A stretch of DNA of 62,479 nt from CAYQUL01 sp964568925 (GCA_964568925.1 CAZMSJ010000004.1:1-62479); one strand, 5' to 3'. Positions 25,438 through 33,909 are shown, counted from the first letter of the stretch. Notes: generated from the sequence alone by a model not told the origin. A program made the numbers and translations.

Positions 25438-27231
25438 ATGAAGAACATTTTGATAGTCCTTGTTACCCTGTTTCTTTTGTCTCCAGTTTCTGTATATGCA
25501 TCTGATTCACCGTTTGATATTCGTATTAATTCAACCTACACGTTGAAAGATGCTGGAAAAACACAAGCAGAGCACGAGATTTCAATACGGAACATAACAA
25601 CGGAGAAATTTGCTGAGTCAATTGATATTACGTTGTCTGATATTTTGTATGACTCAGTTGTGGCCTATGAAAATGGGGTAAAGCTTGCTGTTAGTTCCGT
25701 CTCAACAAATCCTCCCGTTTATAAAATAGTCTTTATCGATAAAGTTGTTGGTCGTGACCAAGTACGGAAGTTTATTTTGCAGACTGAGGACCACACATCG
25801 ATGAAGAAAGCTGGCGAAGTTTGGGAAGTGCGTCTACCAACCATTCTTGGAGACTTTAATAGGAAACGTCTTACAGTGAAAGCAGATAAGTCACTCGGGG
25901 AAATTGCAACGGTACGCCCTGAGCCAACAAAATTAAGTGATACGACTATTTCCTTTGAAAATGTAGGGGAGCATGAAATCTTTTTAGTCTTTGGTAAGTT
26001 TCAAGTATTAACCTTTGAATTAGGGTATGACTTAGTTAACAGGAGTAACGCAAGTGAAACCCGTGAACTTCCCGTTCCACCTGATACTGCTTATCAGAGA
26101 GTTCATCTAACAAACATTACACCGACCCCGACCAATATGCGGGTCGATGATGATGGCAATTGGATAGCACAATATAGCCTTAGTGCAGGACAGAAAATCC
26201 ATGTTGTTGCACGAGGTTCAGTTCAAGTCTATGAGTCTCCTATCCACTTTTTAAATAAACCAACCACAACTGACACAAATATCGGAGAAGCACCGTTCTG
26301 GGAAACTACAGACAGTCAATTGCTTGGTGTGGCAAACACTCTGACTGATGCACGTTCAGTGTATGACTATGTAGTCAATCATTTGTCATATGACTATCAG
26401 CGTGCACAAACTGATGGGAAACGAATGGGAGCACTGGCCGCATTTCAAAATCCTGAGTCAGCGTTGTGTCAGGAATTTTCTGATTTGTTTGTTACCTTAA
26501 TGCGTGCGAAAGGAATTCCTGCAAGAGTTGTAAATGGGTATGCCGTTGTTGATGATGAACGACTTACTCCACTTTCACAAAAGGGAGATGTGTTACATGC
26601 ATGGCCAGAGTATTGGGATAAGGATCGTGGGCTGTGGGTTGCCGTTGACCCAACCTGGGGAAAAACATCGGGTTTAAATTACTTTGATCGAATGGACTTT
26701 AAACGTATCGCATTTGTGATGCATGGGGAGTCCTCAGAGCTGCCACTTCCTCCTGGAAGTTTTCAACTTGAAGGAAGTGATGAGAAACTTATTTCTGTTT
26801 CCATTGGCACCTGGAATCAAGATCAAAACCAAGTGCAAGTTTCCTTAAGTGAAGAAAGTAGATTTCCTCTTTTTACATTGTCATTTGTTGCCAGGGTTGC
26901 AAACGTCGGTACCACAGCTTTTTACAATCAACGAGTGACAATTAAAACAGACAAGAGTGTAATCTCTGATTCAGTTGTTCCGGTGCTTCTTCCATATAGT
27001 CAGCTAGTTTATCCAATTCGAATTAAAGCCGGAATATTGGGAAATAGTTTGCCTCAGACCATTTCTATCGTGTCTGATGAGAGTGCGCGGGAACTTCCCA
27101 TTTCAAAGTCAGGTGTCACGATGACTCAATTACCACTTATTCTTTTGATTCTCACTCTTGCTGCCATTACAATTGTTGTAGTTGTCCCTCGACATCGAAA
27201 ATTCACCTTAAAGCATTTTTTGCGAACATGA
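25438..27231 (+). CDS. Secreted, membrane-anchored transglutaminase-like protein
   Basis: A 597-residue protein from ATG 25438; a GTG at 25417 is in frame but lies before the -10 box TACAAT (25420-25425), so it is rejected. A signal peptide (1-22) is followed by a beta-rich region. The transglutaminase core comes at about residues 300-410: ALCQEFSDLFVTLMRAKGIPARVVNGY (catalytic Cys), DVLHAWPEYW (His) and VAVDPTWGKT (Asp). A C-terminal membrane helix (LPLILLILTLAAITIVVVV) ends in RHRK. Likely a surface peptidase or crosslinking enzyme. The stop overlaps uvrC by 4 bases. Confidence 0.85.
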   Translation: MKNILIVLVTLFLLSPVSVYASDSPFDIRINSTYTLKDAGKTQAEHEISIRNITTEKFAESIDITLSDILYDSVVAYENGVKLAVSSVSTNPPVYKIVFIDKVVGRDQVRKFILQTEDHTSMKKAGEVWEVRLPTILGDFNRKRLTVKADKSLGEIATVRPEPTKLSDTTISFENVGEHEIFLVFGKFQVLTFELGYDLVNRSNASETRELPVPPDTAYQRVHLTNITPTPTNMRVDDDGNWIAQYSLSAGQKIHVVARGSVQVYESPIHFLNKPTTTDTNIGEAPFWETTDSQLLGVANTLTDARSVYDYVVNHLSYDYQRAQTDGKRMGALAAFQNPESALCQEFSDLFVTLMRAKGIPARVVNGYAVVDDERLTPLSQKGDVLHAWPEYWDKDRGLWVAVDPTWGKTSGLNYFDRMDFKRIAFVMHGESSELPLPPGSFQLEGSDEKLISVSIGTWNQDQNQVQVSLSEESRFPLFTLSFVARVANVGTTAFYNQRVTIKTDKSVISDSVVPVLLPYSQLVYPIRIKAGILGNSLPQTISIVSDESARELPISKSGVTMTQLPLILLILTLAAITIVVVVPRHRKFTLKHFLRT

Positions 27232-28568
27232 AAACAATTTCCTTTACCAGAGAAAATATATTGAAGAGTCCTCAGACACCAGGTGTCTATATTTTTCGTG
27301 ACCCAAAAGGCAAACCAATCTACATTGGGAAAGCTAAAAATTTGAAGAACAGGCTAACGAGCTACATTGCTGTTTCCATGGGACCAAAGACCTATGCGAT
27401 GGTACACGAAGCAACAAACCTCTCGATGATTCAAGTTAATTCTGAAATTGAAGCCCTGTTACTTGAATCAAATTTAGTTAAAAAGTATTTACCAAAGTAC
27501 AACATTGAATTAAAAGATGATAAGAGCCCTCTCTACATTGCAATAACAAAAGAACCCTACCCACGGGTATTAACCTTGCGACAAACACAACTGGCTAGTT
27601 TTCCGGTCAAGAGATACTTTGGTCCCTTCGTTAATTGTGGTAGTGTCCGCAAAGTTTTAAAATTATTGCGCCGAGTTACCCCATACTCTCAGCACCCCAT
27701 TGGCAAGCGTGCCTGTATCTATCATCAGATTGGATTGTGTAACCCGTGTCCAAACACCATTGTGTATACCCAAGATGACAAAAGAAGAGAAACCTTAAAG
27801 CGAGAGTACATCTCAAATATTACTCGTCTTACAAAAATTCTTTCAGGAAAGCCAGATTTGGTCAAAACTGATTTGCAAAAAGAAATGGAAAGACATGCAA
27901 AGCTTGAAGAATTTGAAGAGGCATCTATTTATCGAGAGCGACTTGCAGCCCTTCATGCGGTTACAAGTCCCAATGCTTCAATTGAAGGGTATGTTCGTGA
28001 TCCCGAAATGTTAAGTGATATTCGGTATAAAGAAGCCCAAGAATTAAGTACTATCATCGAGCCATTCTTTGGGAAAAAGGAAATTGTCCGCATTGAATGT
28101 TTTGATATAGCTCACTTGTCTGGTACCCACCCAACGGCTTCAATGGTTACCTTCATTAATGGAGAACCAGACAAACATTTTTATCGTCATTTTCGTATAA
28201 AGAAAGAACGACAAAATAATGACACTGAAAGCATGAGAGAAGTATTAACTCGTCGATCAAAATATTTTGAATCGTGGGGCAAGCCTGATCTTCTTGTTGT
28301 TGATGGGGGAAAGGGACAGCTTTCAAAAGCAATTGAAGTATTGGGGAATGAGGTGACGATTGTTGGACTCGCAAAGCGATATGAAACAATCATTGCATTT
28401 GTTAACGGAGAGTTTCAAAGCATTGTGCTCCCTGACGGTGGGGCAAAGAACTTGATGCAGCGGATACGTGATGAAGCTCATCGTTTCGCTCGAAGGTATC
28501 ACCACAAGCTGGTAACTGATGCACTCCTATCCGCAGAAGAGAAAAGCAGTGTTAAAATAAAATCATGA
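27228..28568 (+). CDS. uvrC: Excinuclease ABC subunit C, short form
   Basis: Dual-incision nuclease of nucleotide excision repair. The 446-residue protein has the GIY-YIG domain at the N-terminus (PGVYIFRDPKGKPIYIGKAKNLKNRL), a UVR domain near residue 220 (EMERHAKLEEFEEASIYRERLAAL) and the RNase H-like 5' nuclease domain (IECFDIAHLSGTHPTASMV, LLVVDGGKGQL, RIRDEAHRFA). It stops right after that domain, so the C-terminal (HhH)2 DNA-binding domain of E. coli UvrC (610 residues) is missing. It overlaps the upstream surface gene and the downstream membrane gene by 4 bases each, an odd operon mix. Confidence 0.95.
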   Translation: MKTISFTRENILKSPQTPGVYIFRDPKGKPIYIGKAKNLKNRLTSYIAVSMGPKTYAMVHEATNLSMIQVNSEIEALLLESNLVKKYLPKYNIELKDDKSPLYIAITKEPYPRVLTLRQTQLASFPVKRYFGPFVNCGSVRKVLKLLRRVTPYSQHPIGKRACIYHQIGLCNPCPNTIVYTQDDKRRETLKREYISNITRLTKILSGKPDLVKTDLQKEMERHAKLEEFEEASIYRERLAALHAVTSPNASIEGYVRDPEMLSDIRYKEAQELSTIIEPFFGKKEIVRIECFDIAHLSGTHPTASMVTFINGEPDKHFYRHFRIKKERQNNDTESMREVLTRRSKYFESWGKPDLLVVDGGKGQLSKAIEVLGNEVTIVGLAKRYETIIAFVNGEFQSIVLPDGGAKNLMQRIRDEAHRFARRYHHKLVTDALLSAEEKSSVKIKS

Positions 28569-28957
28569 AGAAAATTGTAAAGATATTTGCTGTTGAAGTA
28601 GTGAGTCTTTTTGTCGCGACACAGATTGCTTCAGGTATTGTTTTTCAGAATGGATTAGAAGGATTGTTTGTTGCTGGTGTTGCATTAGCGATAGCCGCTT
28701 ACTTTGTTCGCCCGGTTGTAAATGTCTTGTTACTGCCACTAAACCTCGTTACCCTTGGCCTCTTCCGGTTCATCGGACACGCGGTTACCTTGTTTATCGT
28801 TGATCTTGCCTTAAATCAATTCCAAATCACAGGGTTTCACTTCGTTGGTATGACATCTCGTTTCTTTGACCTTCCTGCATTTAACCTCGAGTCAGGAGCT
28901 CTCTCCTATATTGCCTTCTCTATTTTGATCTCAGTGGTAAGTGGACTGCTGTCCTGA
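28565..28957 (+). CDS. Phage holin 4/YvlD-family-like membrane protein
   Basis: A 130-residue protein with four hydrophobic segments, including the family-typical AAYFVRPVVNVLLLPLNLVTLGLFRFIGHAVTLFIVD. Members of this group (YvlD/DUF360-like) are small integral membrane proteins of unknown function and are not necessarily holins. The ATG overlaps the uvrC stop by 4 bases. secG follows, with its own -10 box inside this gene's last codons. Confidence 0.75.
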   Translation: MKKIVKIFAVEVVSLFVATQIASGIVFQNGLEGLFVAGVALAIAAYFVRPVVNVLLLPLNLVTLGLFRFIGHAVTLFIVDLALNQFQITGFHFVGMTSRFFDLPAFNLESGALSYIAFSILISVVSGLLS

Positions 28958-28970
28958 TATACTATCCTTC

Positions 28971-29177
28971 ATGGGACAGTTCTTATTAGTAAGTCAACTG
29001 ATTGTGGCGCTTCTTCTCGCCTTTTTTATTCTTATTCAAGCAAAAGGAAAAGGTTTTGGTCGTATGTGGGGTGGTGGAAGTTTTAGTCGACGAGGCCTTG
29101 AAAATATCGTTTTTAAGGGAACGTTCGTTCTCTCCTTTTTGTTTATTGTCATTTCTATTCTTTCATTTGCCATCTAG
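28971..29177 (+). CDS. secG: Preprotein translocase subunit SecG
   Basis: A 68-residue SecG, the small two-helix subunit of the SecYEG channel. It has two hydrophobic helices (LVSQLIVALLLAFFILIQ and GTFVLSFLFIVISILSFAI) joined by the conserved GKGFGRMWGGGS-F-SRRGLENIVFKGT loop. An extended -10 (TGATATACT, 28955-28963) ends 7 bases before ATG 28971, giving a leaderless start; the open frame from 28941 is rejected for that reason. The substrate-binding protein gene starts 7 bases downstream. Confidence 0.9.
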   Translation: MGQFLLVSQLIVALLLAFFILIQAKGKGFGRMWGGGSFSRRGLENIVFKGTFVLSFLFIVISILSFAI

Positions 29178-29183
29178 GCACTC

Positions 29184-30509
29184 ATGAAAACATTACGCTT
29201 CTACTTAGCCCTAACAGCAACATTTTTCTTCCGATTTCGGTATGTTCTTCTTTTTGGTCTCTTCTTTGGAATCGTTCTATTCCTTTTTGCCAGAGCAATA
29301 ACTCCTCGTTTGGGTATTCGTACTGAGTACATTGGTATGACCGGGAGATATTCCGTTGATGAGCTTCCAAACGTTATTCTTGAAGATGTGGGACAGGGGT
29401 TAACAGGGATCTCTGAGGATGGTCAACCGATTCCAGCACTCGCCAAGAGTTGGGAAGTGTCAGATAAAGGAAAAACCTGGACGTTTACTTTGGACACAAC
29501 ACGCACTTGGCAAGACGGTAGTCCAATTGTCTCCACTGACATTCGCTATACCTTTGATGAAGCACAGATAGAGCGACCAAACCCTGAGACTATTGTTTTT
29601 AAACTCCCCAATGAATTTGCTCCGTTTCCAGTTATTGTTTCTCGCCCTGTCTTTAAAAAAGGTTTGATTGGAACAGGTGAGTGGACCGTAGCTAGTTTAA
29701 ATAGAAACGGAAACTATATTGAAAGAATTACATTGAAAAACTCGAAGAATGAGAGAAAGATTTTCCGTTTTTACCCATCAGAGGAGCGACTTAAAGTTGG
29801 ATTTAAATTAGGAGAAGTCGACAAGATACTTGATGTATCTGATGATTCACCATTTGATACATGGAACTTGGCAGGTATCTCTTCAAACACCCGCAATGAT
29901 CGCTATATCGCCGTCTTTTTAAACAATGATTCAGATTTGTTAAGCGGAACTGCCAATAAGCCGCTTAGACAGGCCTTGCACTATGCAATTGATAAACAGT
30001 CATACAACTTGCCTCGTGCTATTAGCCCGGTGTCTCCCGACTCATGGAGTTTTAACCCACAGGTGAAGCCATATGACTTTGATCGCACTCGTGCAACACA
30101 GATACTTTCAGAACTGTTTAAAAAGAATGCGCGCCCTACCATTCATTTATCAACAACTGCGGGCCTTGTTTCAATTGCAGACCACATTGCTAAAGATTGG
30201 AAGGAAGTAGGTATCGAAACAGAAGTACAAGTGGTTTCAGGAGTTCCAGAAAACTATGAAGCATTTCTCGCGACATACAGTATCCCCGTTGACCCTGATC
30301 AGTATCCTAGTTGGCACTCAACACAAACAGCAACGAACATTTCACATTTTAAAAATCCGAGAATCGACAAACTACTTGAAGATGGTCGAATGGAGTTGGA
30401 TCACGAAAAGAGAAAAAAATTATACCTGGATTTTCAGAGATTTTTGCTTGAGGAAAGTCCTGCACTGTTTCTCTTCCATCCCGTTAGCTACGACATCTAT
30501 CGCAAGTAA
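29184..30509 (+). CDS. Family 5 (DppA/OppA-type) substrate-binding protein, membrane-anchored
   Basis: A 441-residue extracytoplasmic solute-binding protein of the peptide/nickel ABC-transporter class. It is recognised by LEDVGQGLTGISEDGQPIPALAKSWEVSDKGKTWTFTLDTTRTWQDGSPIVSTDIRYTFD and the C-terminal NPRIDKLLEDGRMELDHEKRKKLYLDFQRFL. It has an uncleaved-looking N-terminal helix (VLLFGLFFGIVLFLFARAI) rather than a lipobox. It is shorter than OppA (about 540). No permease or ATPase gene is nearby, so the partner transporter, if any, is elsewhere. It lies directly behind secG. Confidence 0.9.
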   Translation: MKTLRFYLALTATFFFRFRYVLLFGLFFGIVLFLFARAITPRLGIRTEYIGMTGRYSVDELPNVILEDVGQGLTGISEDGQPIPALAKSWEVSDKGKTWTFTLDTTRTWQDGSPIVSTDIRYTFDEAQIERPNPETIVFKLPNEFAPFPVIVSRPVFKKGLIGTGEWTVASLNRNGNYIERITLKNSKNERKIFRFYPSEERLKVGFKLGEVDKILDVSDDSPFDTWNLAGISSNTRNDRYIAVFLNNDSDLLSGTANKPLRQALHYAIDKQSYNLPRAISPVSPDSWSFNPQVKPYDFDRTRATQILSELFKKNARPTIHLSTTAGLVSIADHIAKDWKEVGIETEVQVVSGVPENYEAFLATYSIPVDPDQYPSWHSTQTATNISHFKNPRIDKLLEDGRMELDHEKRKKLYLDFQRFLLEESPALFLFHPVSYDIYRK

Positions 30510-30534
30510 TTATTTTGCTGTATTATAAATTTCG

Positions 30535-31227
30535 ATGAAAAACTGGACAGTCATTTCAGTAATTTGCTTTGTCTTAATTGGAACAGGTATCTTTTTTTCC
30601 TTGAGACAACAGAAAAGTACTCTTCCAGAAAATCAGTCTCTAGGGTATACTTCTGAAAAGAAGGTGACAGACACGAGTAGTACTGAGCCAATCGCCACCG
30701 CTAAACCTACGCAAACAAAAATGAATAAACCAACAATGATCATTGATACAAAGAAGCAGTATCAAGCAATTATGCATACTTCAGAAGGAGACATGACAAT
30801 TGATTTAGCTGCGTCAATGACACCGATAACTGTTAACAACTTTGTGTATCTTGCTAAAAACAAATTTTACGATGGAGTAATTTTTCATCGTGTGATTGAT
30901 GGTTTTATGATTCAAGGTGGAGACCCAGAAGGAACAGGATCAGGTGGACCTGGTTACCAATTTGATGATGAAAAGTTTACTGGTGAATACACCAGGGGAA
31001 CAATCGCTATGGCAAACGCTGGAGCAAATACAAATGGAAGTCAGTTCTTTATTATGCACAAAGATTATCCACTTCCAAAGAACTATGTTATTTTCGGAAA
31101 GGTAAGCCAAGGAATTGAAGTTGTCGACAAGATTGCAACTGCACCAACTACTATTTCATTTGGTGGAGAGAAGAGTAAGCCAGTTAAGCCAGTGACTATC
31201 ACTTCAGTCGAGATCGTTGAAAAATAA
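30535..31227 (+). CDS. Membrane-anchored cyclophilin-type peptidyl-prolyl isomerase
   Basis: Catalyses proline isomerisation in exported proteins. The 230-residue protein has an N-terminal membrane helix (about 5-23), a Ser/Thr/Lys linker, and a cyclophilin domain from about residue 78. Visible motifs are FYDGVIFHRVIDGFMIQGGDPEGTG (catalytic Arg), TIAMANAGANTNGSQFFIM and NYVIFGKV. A TATTAT/TATAAA element ends about 6-8 bases before ATG (leaderless). It is close behind the substrate-binding protein and may act on exported proteins. Confidence 0.93.
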   Translation: MKNWTVISVICFVLIGTGIFFSLRQQKSTLPENQSLGYTSEKKVTDTSSTEPIATAKPTQTKMNKPTMIIDTKKQYQAIMHTSEGDMTIDLAASMTPITVNNFVYLAKNKFYDGVIFHRVIDGFMIQGGDPEGTGSGGPGYQFDDEKFTGEYTRGTIAMANAGANTNGSQFFIMHKDYPLPKNYVIFGKVSQGIEVVDKIATAPTTISFGGEKSKPVKPVTITSVEIVEK

Positions 31228-31259
31228 GTACGTTTCGTACGTTTCAAAAATCTCATACT

Positions 31260-31748
31260 ATGAAAACTTTTTATATCTTCAGACACGGACAAACCTACTT
31301 TAGTAAAAACCAAATCCCTTACGGAGAGAACGAACACACCGCACACATTTTACCTGAGGCTCGGGAGCCAATTGAGAACATTGCTGATTATTTAAAGACA
31401 CTTCCCGTGGACCATTTGTACCGTTCAGAATTTCTGCGTTGTCAGGAGACTGCAAAAATCGTTGAGTCAAAAACTGATTTTCATTTTGAGCCAAACCCAC
31501 TTTTTAATGAATTTACAGAATCTGATTTTGAGGACTTTTTAAAACGAATGAAAGAGCTCACGAGCTTCCTTCTTTCTCTTCCTGGTACTCATATTGCCGT
31601 CTTAAGTCATGGGGCAGTTGTAGCAGCACTTCAGAAGCTTTTGGTGGGGCAAACCTTTGCAGCACATGAGCTTATGTACTACCCTCAAACTGGAGTTCTC
31701 GTTCAAATATCAGGCTCTTCAGTAGAAAGTATTGACTTCAACAAGTAA
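31260..31748 (+). CDS. Histidine phosphatase family protein (phosphoglycerate mutase-like)
   Basis: A 162-residue protein of the branch-1 histidine phosphatase superfamily. It has the N-terminal FRHGQT phospho-acceptor motif (His8-9 region), YRSEFLRCQETA with the second Arg, and LSHGAVV with the catalytic His. It is short, like SixA/CobC-type phosphatases. Substrate cannot be inferred. The promoter for the next small-gene unit lies within its last 20 bases. Confidence 0.85.
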   Translation: MKTFYIFRHGQTYFSKNQIPYGENEHTAHILPEAREPIENIADYLKTLPVDHLYRSEFLRCQETAKIVESKTDFHFEPNPLFNEFTESDFEDFLKRMKELTSFLLSLPGTHIAVLSHGAVVAALQKLLVGQTFAAHELMYYPQTGVLVQISGSSVESIDFNK

Positions 31749-31760
31749 TTGCCCTATAAT
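31732..31760 (+). promoter_or_regulatory. Promoter for the tiny membrane-protein unit
   Basis: TTGACT (31732-31737), a 17-base spacer and TATAAT (31755-31760) straddle the stop codon of the phosphatase gene. It predicts a transcript with an approximately 129-base leader before ATG 31896. Confidence 0.8.
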
Positions 31761-31766
31761 ACACAC

Positions 31767-31895
31767 AAGTTATAGATAAGACTGCAGCGCAGTGGGTACA
31801 TTTCACTTCTAATAGGTTCTACGATCATTGTGTAAAGCATGTTACGAGTTTTTTCGTAACAGAAGATAGAATCCCTTATTAAGGAGGAAACTTGA
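31767..31895 (+). promoter_or_regulatory. Long structured 5' leader, possible RNA regulatory element
   Basis: The leader from the predicted start site to ATG 31896 is unusually long for this genome. It contains a perfect 8-bp hairpin TGTTACGA/TCGTAACA (31840-31847 with 31854-31861) with a T-rich loop, followed by AAGGAGG near 31881. It may be a riboswitch-like element, a binding site or an attenuator. I do not recognise a known class. Confidence 0.45.
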
Positions 31896-32060
31896 ATGTC
31901 ATCAGTACAAACAGTGCTTTTTGTGTTGTTTTTCGCATATGGTTTTTTTGAATTTGGAAAAGCCGTGCTTTGGGATAATGAAAAGCAAATCAATTCTCTT
32001 TTGATATCGATTGCTTCTATCCTAATCGCCTTTTTTTTCAAATTTTTGCATCTTTCGTAA
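31896..32060 (+). CDS. Tiny membrane protein, unknown function
   Basis: A 54-residue ORF (starts MSSVQTVLFVLFFAYGFFEF, ends FFFKFLHLS) with two hydrophobic helices separated by a charged WDNEKQ loop. AAGGAGG lies about 9 bases before the ATG. It is followed 19 bases later by another small membrane ORF with its own Shine-Dalgarno. A strong promoter, ribosome site and hydrophobic pattern support it. No function known. Confidence 0.7.
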   Translation: MSSVQTVLFVLFFAYGFFEFGKAVLWDNEKQINSLLISIASILIAFFFKFLHLS

Positions 32061-32079
32061 GAAAAGGAGAATCATTAAC

Positions 32080-32268
32080 ATGAATAGCGTTAATGAAGCT
32101 GGGGTATATTTCGCGTTTGTGATTGGACTTATTTTTATGTTTTTCTCATTCTACTTGGATGAAAAAGGAGCGTGTAGAACAAGCCAGATACCTATCACTT
32201 TTTTTCTATATATGTGCCTGTCTGGTGAAGCTTTATCTCATTTCCCAGGCCATACAACTAATTTCTAA
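32080..32268 (+). CDS. Small membrane protein, unknown function
   Basis: A 62-residue protein with a clear N-terminal hydrophobic helix (VYFAFVIGLIFMFFSFYL) and a second weaker one. AAGGAG sits 10 bases before the ATG. It is likely cotranscribed with the 54-residue protein upstream. It is convergent with glgP, with 6 bases between the stops. No family recognised. Confidence 0.65.
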   Translation: MNSVNEAGVYFAFVIGLIFMFFSFYLDEKGACRTSQIPITFFLYMCLSGEALSHFPGHTTNF

Positions 32269-32274
32269 GTGACA

Positions 32275-33909
32275 TTAGGAATAAAGTCGCTTTTGATACT
32301 CCGCAAGCATTCGCTTGGCGGAGTATTTTTGTGCCAGTGCAATTGATTTCCTCATCATTTGAATCCATTCAACTGGTATACCTTGTTCATTTCGTGTGTA
32401 GAAGAGATCTCTGGCTTTCTCAATTGTTGTGTAAAGGCTTTCAGTCAGGTTCTCGTGATCAAGTGCCCATCCAGTCCCTTGCCAATCTACCTCCATTGCC
32501 CAGCCATCTGGAATGGTTGCATTAATTACTCCATTTGAAATAGCTTTCATACCAGAGGTTCCGGAAGCTTCTTTTCCCCACTCAGGAGTATTTACCCAAA
32601 CATCACTTCCTGAAACAAGTTCACTTGCAAGAGCGATATCGTAGTTATGTACAAACATCGCATGCCCTGAAAGTTTTCCTTTCATATTGCTAATGATTGA
32701 TTGAATAAGTTCTTTGCCTGCCGTGTCACCAGGATGAGCTTTGCCTGCGATAAGCAGAATGATAGGGCGGGCAGGATCAGAAAGCATTCCTTGTAGTCGA
32801 TCAATGTCTGCAAATAGTGCTTGTAGTTGCTTATACCCAGATACACGACGTGCCCAAGAGATTGTGAGCCAATCACTATCATACCCAAAACCAACACGTG
32901 TCGTGACTTCGCGCATAAGAGAGTGTTTCTTTTGTTTATGTATTTCCCACAACGTGTGATCATCAATATTCAAATTGGTGTACTCTGGCTGCTGCCAGCG
33001 GGGAAGGTATACTCCGTTTGTTATGTTTACCCAGTTATATCCTGGATATTCTTTCTTCGCGAGCCTTCCATGTGGGGTACTGACACTACTGGCTATGTGA
33101 GACACATTCAATGCAAATTTTGTTGTATGGAATCTCCCATCTTCCATCAAGCCAAGTTTAATAATGTCTTCAGTTGAGAAACCAAATCCTTGTGCAATTG
33201 GATTTATATATTTTTCAACAAGACCTCTGTCATATGAGTGAATACCTGCAGCGACCAATGTGTGGTTTGTGTATACAATTTTTTTCTTTGTTTCCTCAAG
33301 AATTTGTTCAAAACTCAGGTCAGGGTTTTTGGCTTTAATTTCACCCATTACATGAAGTGCTACTAAAGAAGGTCTTCCTTCCTGAATATGAATTACAGAT
33401 GGTTTTACTTTGAGGTGTGAAAGAAGCTTCATTCCACCAACGCCAAAGATAATTCTTTCTCGTATCTGTTCCTCATCATCTCCCCAGTAAATCTCGTCAT
33501 ACACATTTCTCCAGTAATCTGAGTTACCTTCAACATCTGTGGTTAACAAATACAAGGTGACAGCGTCACCCAGACGTTGTTTGTAAGCTTCTATCCACAC
33601 GGTTTCGTTTCCAACTTGTATATCAAAACGTACTGGCATTCCCACAACATCAACTCTTCTGAAACAGGAGGACCCATCAAGTCGAAATGGAGTAGGTTCT
33701 TCATACTGCATGCCTTCCTCATTAATTTTTTGGATGAAGCGTTTCCCTTTGTACATCATGCCAATTCCAACCATAGGTATGTTGTCATCTGCAGCTTGAA
33801 GAAGTGTGTCAGCCGCTAAAATACCAAGGCCACCTGCATAGGTTGGTATATTTGAGTCAATTCCAAATTCAAGAGAGAAGTAGGCAATGGGAGCAGTGGC
33901 AGCTGTCAT
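32275..33909 (-). CDS. glgP: Alpha-glucan (glycogen/maltodextrin) phosphorylase, short form
   Basis: Phosphorolyses alpha-1,4-glucans to glucose-1-phosphate using pyridoxal phosphate. The 544-residue GT35-type protein opens with YFSLEFGIDSNIPTYAGGLGILAADTL. It carries WVNITNGVYLPRW, phosphate-binding WARRVSGYKQ, GKAHPGDTAGK and the PLP-Lys loop EASGTSGMKAISNG. It belongs to the compact archaeal/Thermotoga-like subgroup. The segment usually reading NDTH or NEGH, whose His contacts the sugar, reads HIQEGRPSL with Arg179. Product glucose-1-phosphate would feed the hexomutase at 2150. A weak AAAGGG precedes the ATG. Confidence 0.92.
   Translation of the reverse strand: MTAATAPIAYFSLEFGIDSNIPTYAGGLGILAADTLLQAADDNIPMVGIGMMYKGKRFIQKINEEGMQYEEPTPFRLDGSSCFRRVDVVGMPVRFDIQVGNETVWIEAYKQRLGDAVTLYLLTTDVEGNSDYWRNVYDEIYWGDDEEQIRERIIFGVGGMKLLSHLKVKPSVIHIQEGRPSLVALHVMGEIKAKNPDLSFEQILEETKKKIVYTNHTLVAAGIHSYDRGLVEKYINPIAQGFGFSTEDIIKLGLMEDGRFHTTKFALNVSHIASSVSTPHGRLAKKEYPGYNWVNITNGVYLPRWQQPEYTNLNIDDHTLWEIHKQKKHSLMREVTTRVGFGYDSDWLTISWARRVSGYKQLQALFADIDRLQGMLSDPARPIILLIAGKAHPGDTAGKELIQSIISNMKGKLSGHAMFVHNYDIALASELVSGSDVWVNTPEWGKEASGTSGMKAISNGVINATIPDGWAMEVDWQGTGWALDHENLTESLYTTIEKARDLFYTRNEQGIPVEWIQMMRKSIALAQKYSAKRMLAEYQKRLYS

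Noticed and set aside
31754..32041. Minus-strand open frame of 95 codons
   Set aside because: It is antisense to the promoter, structured leader and Shine-Dalgarno-preceded 54-codon gene on the plus strand.
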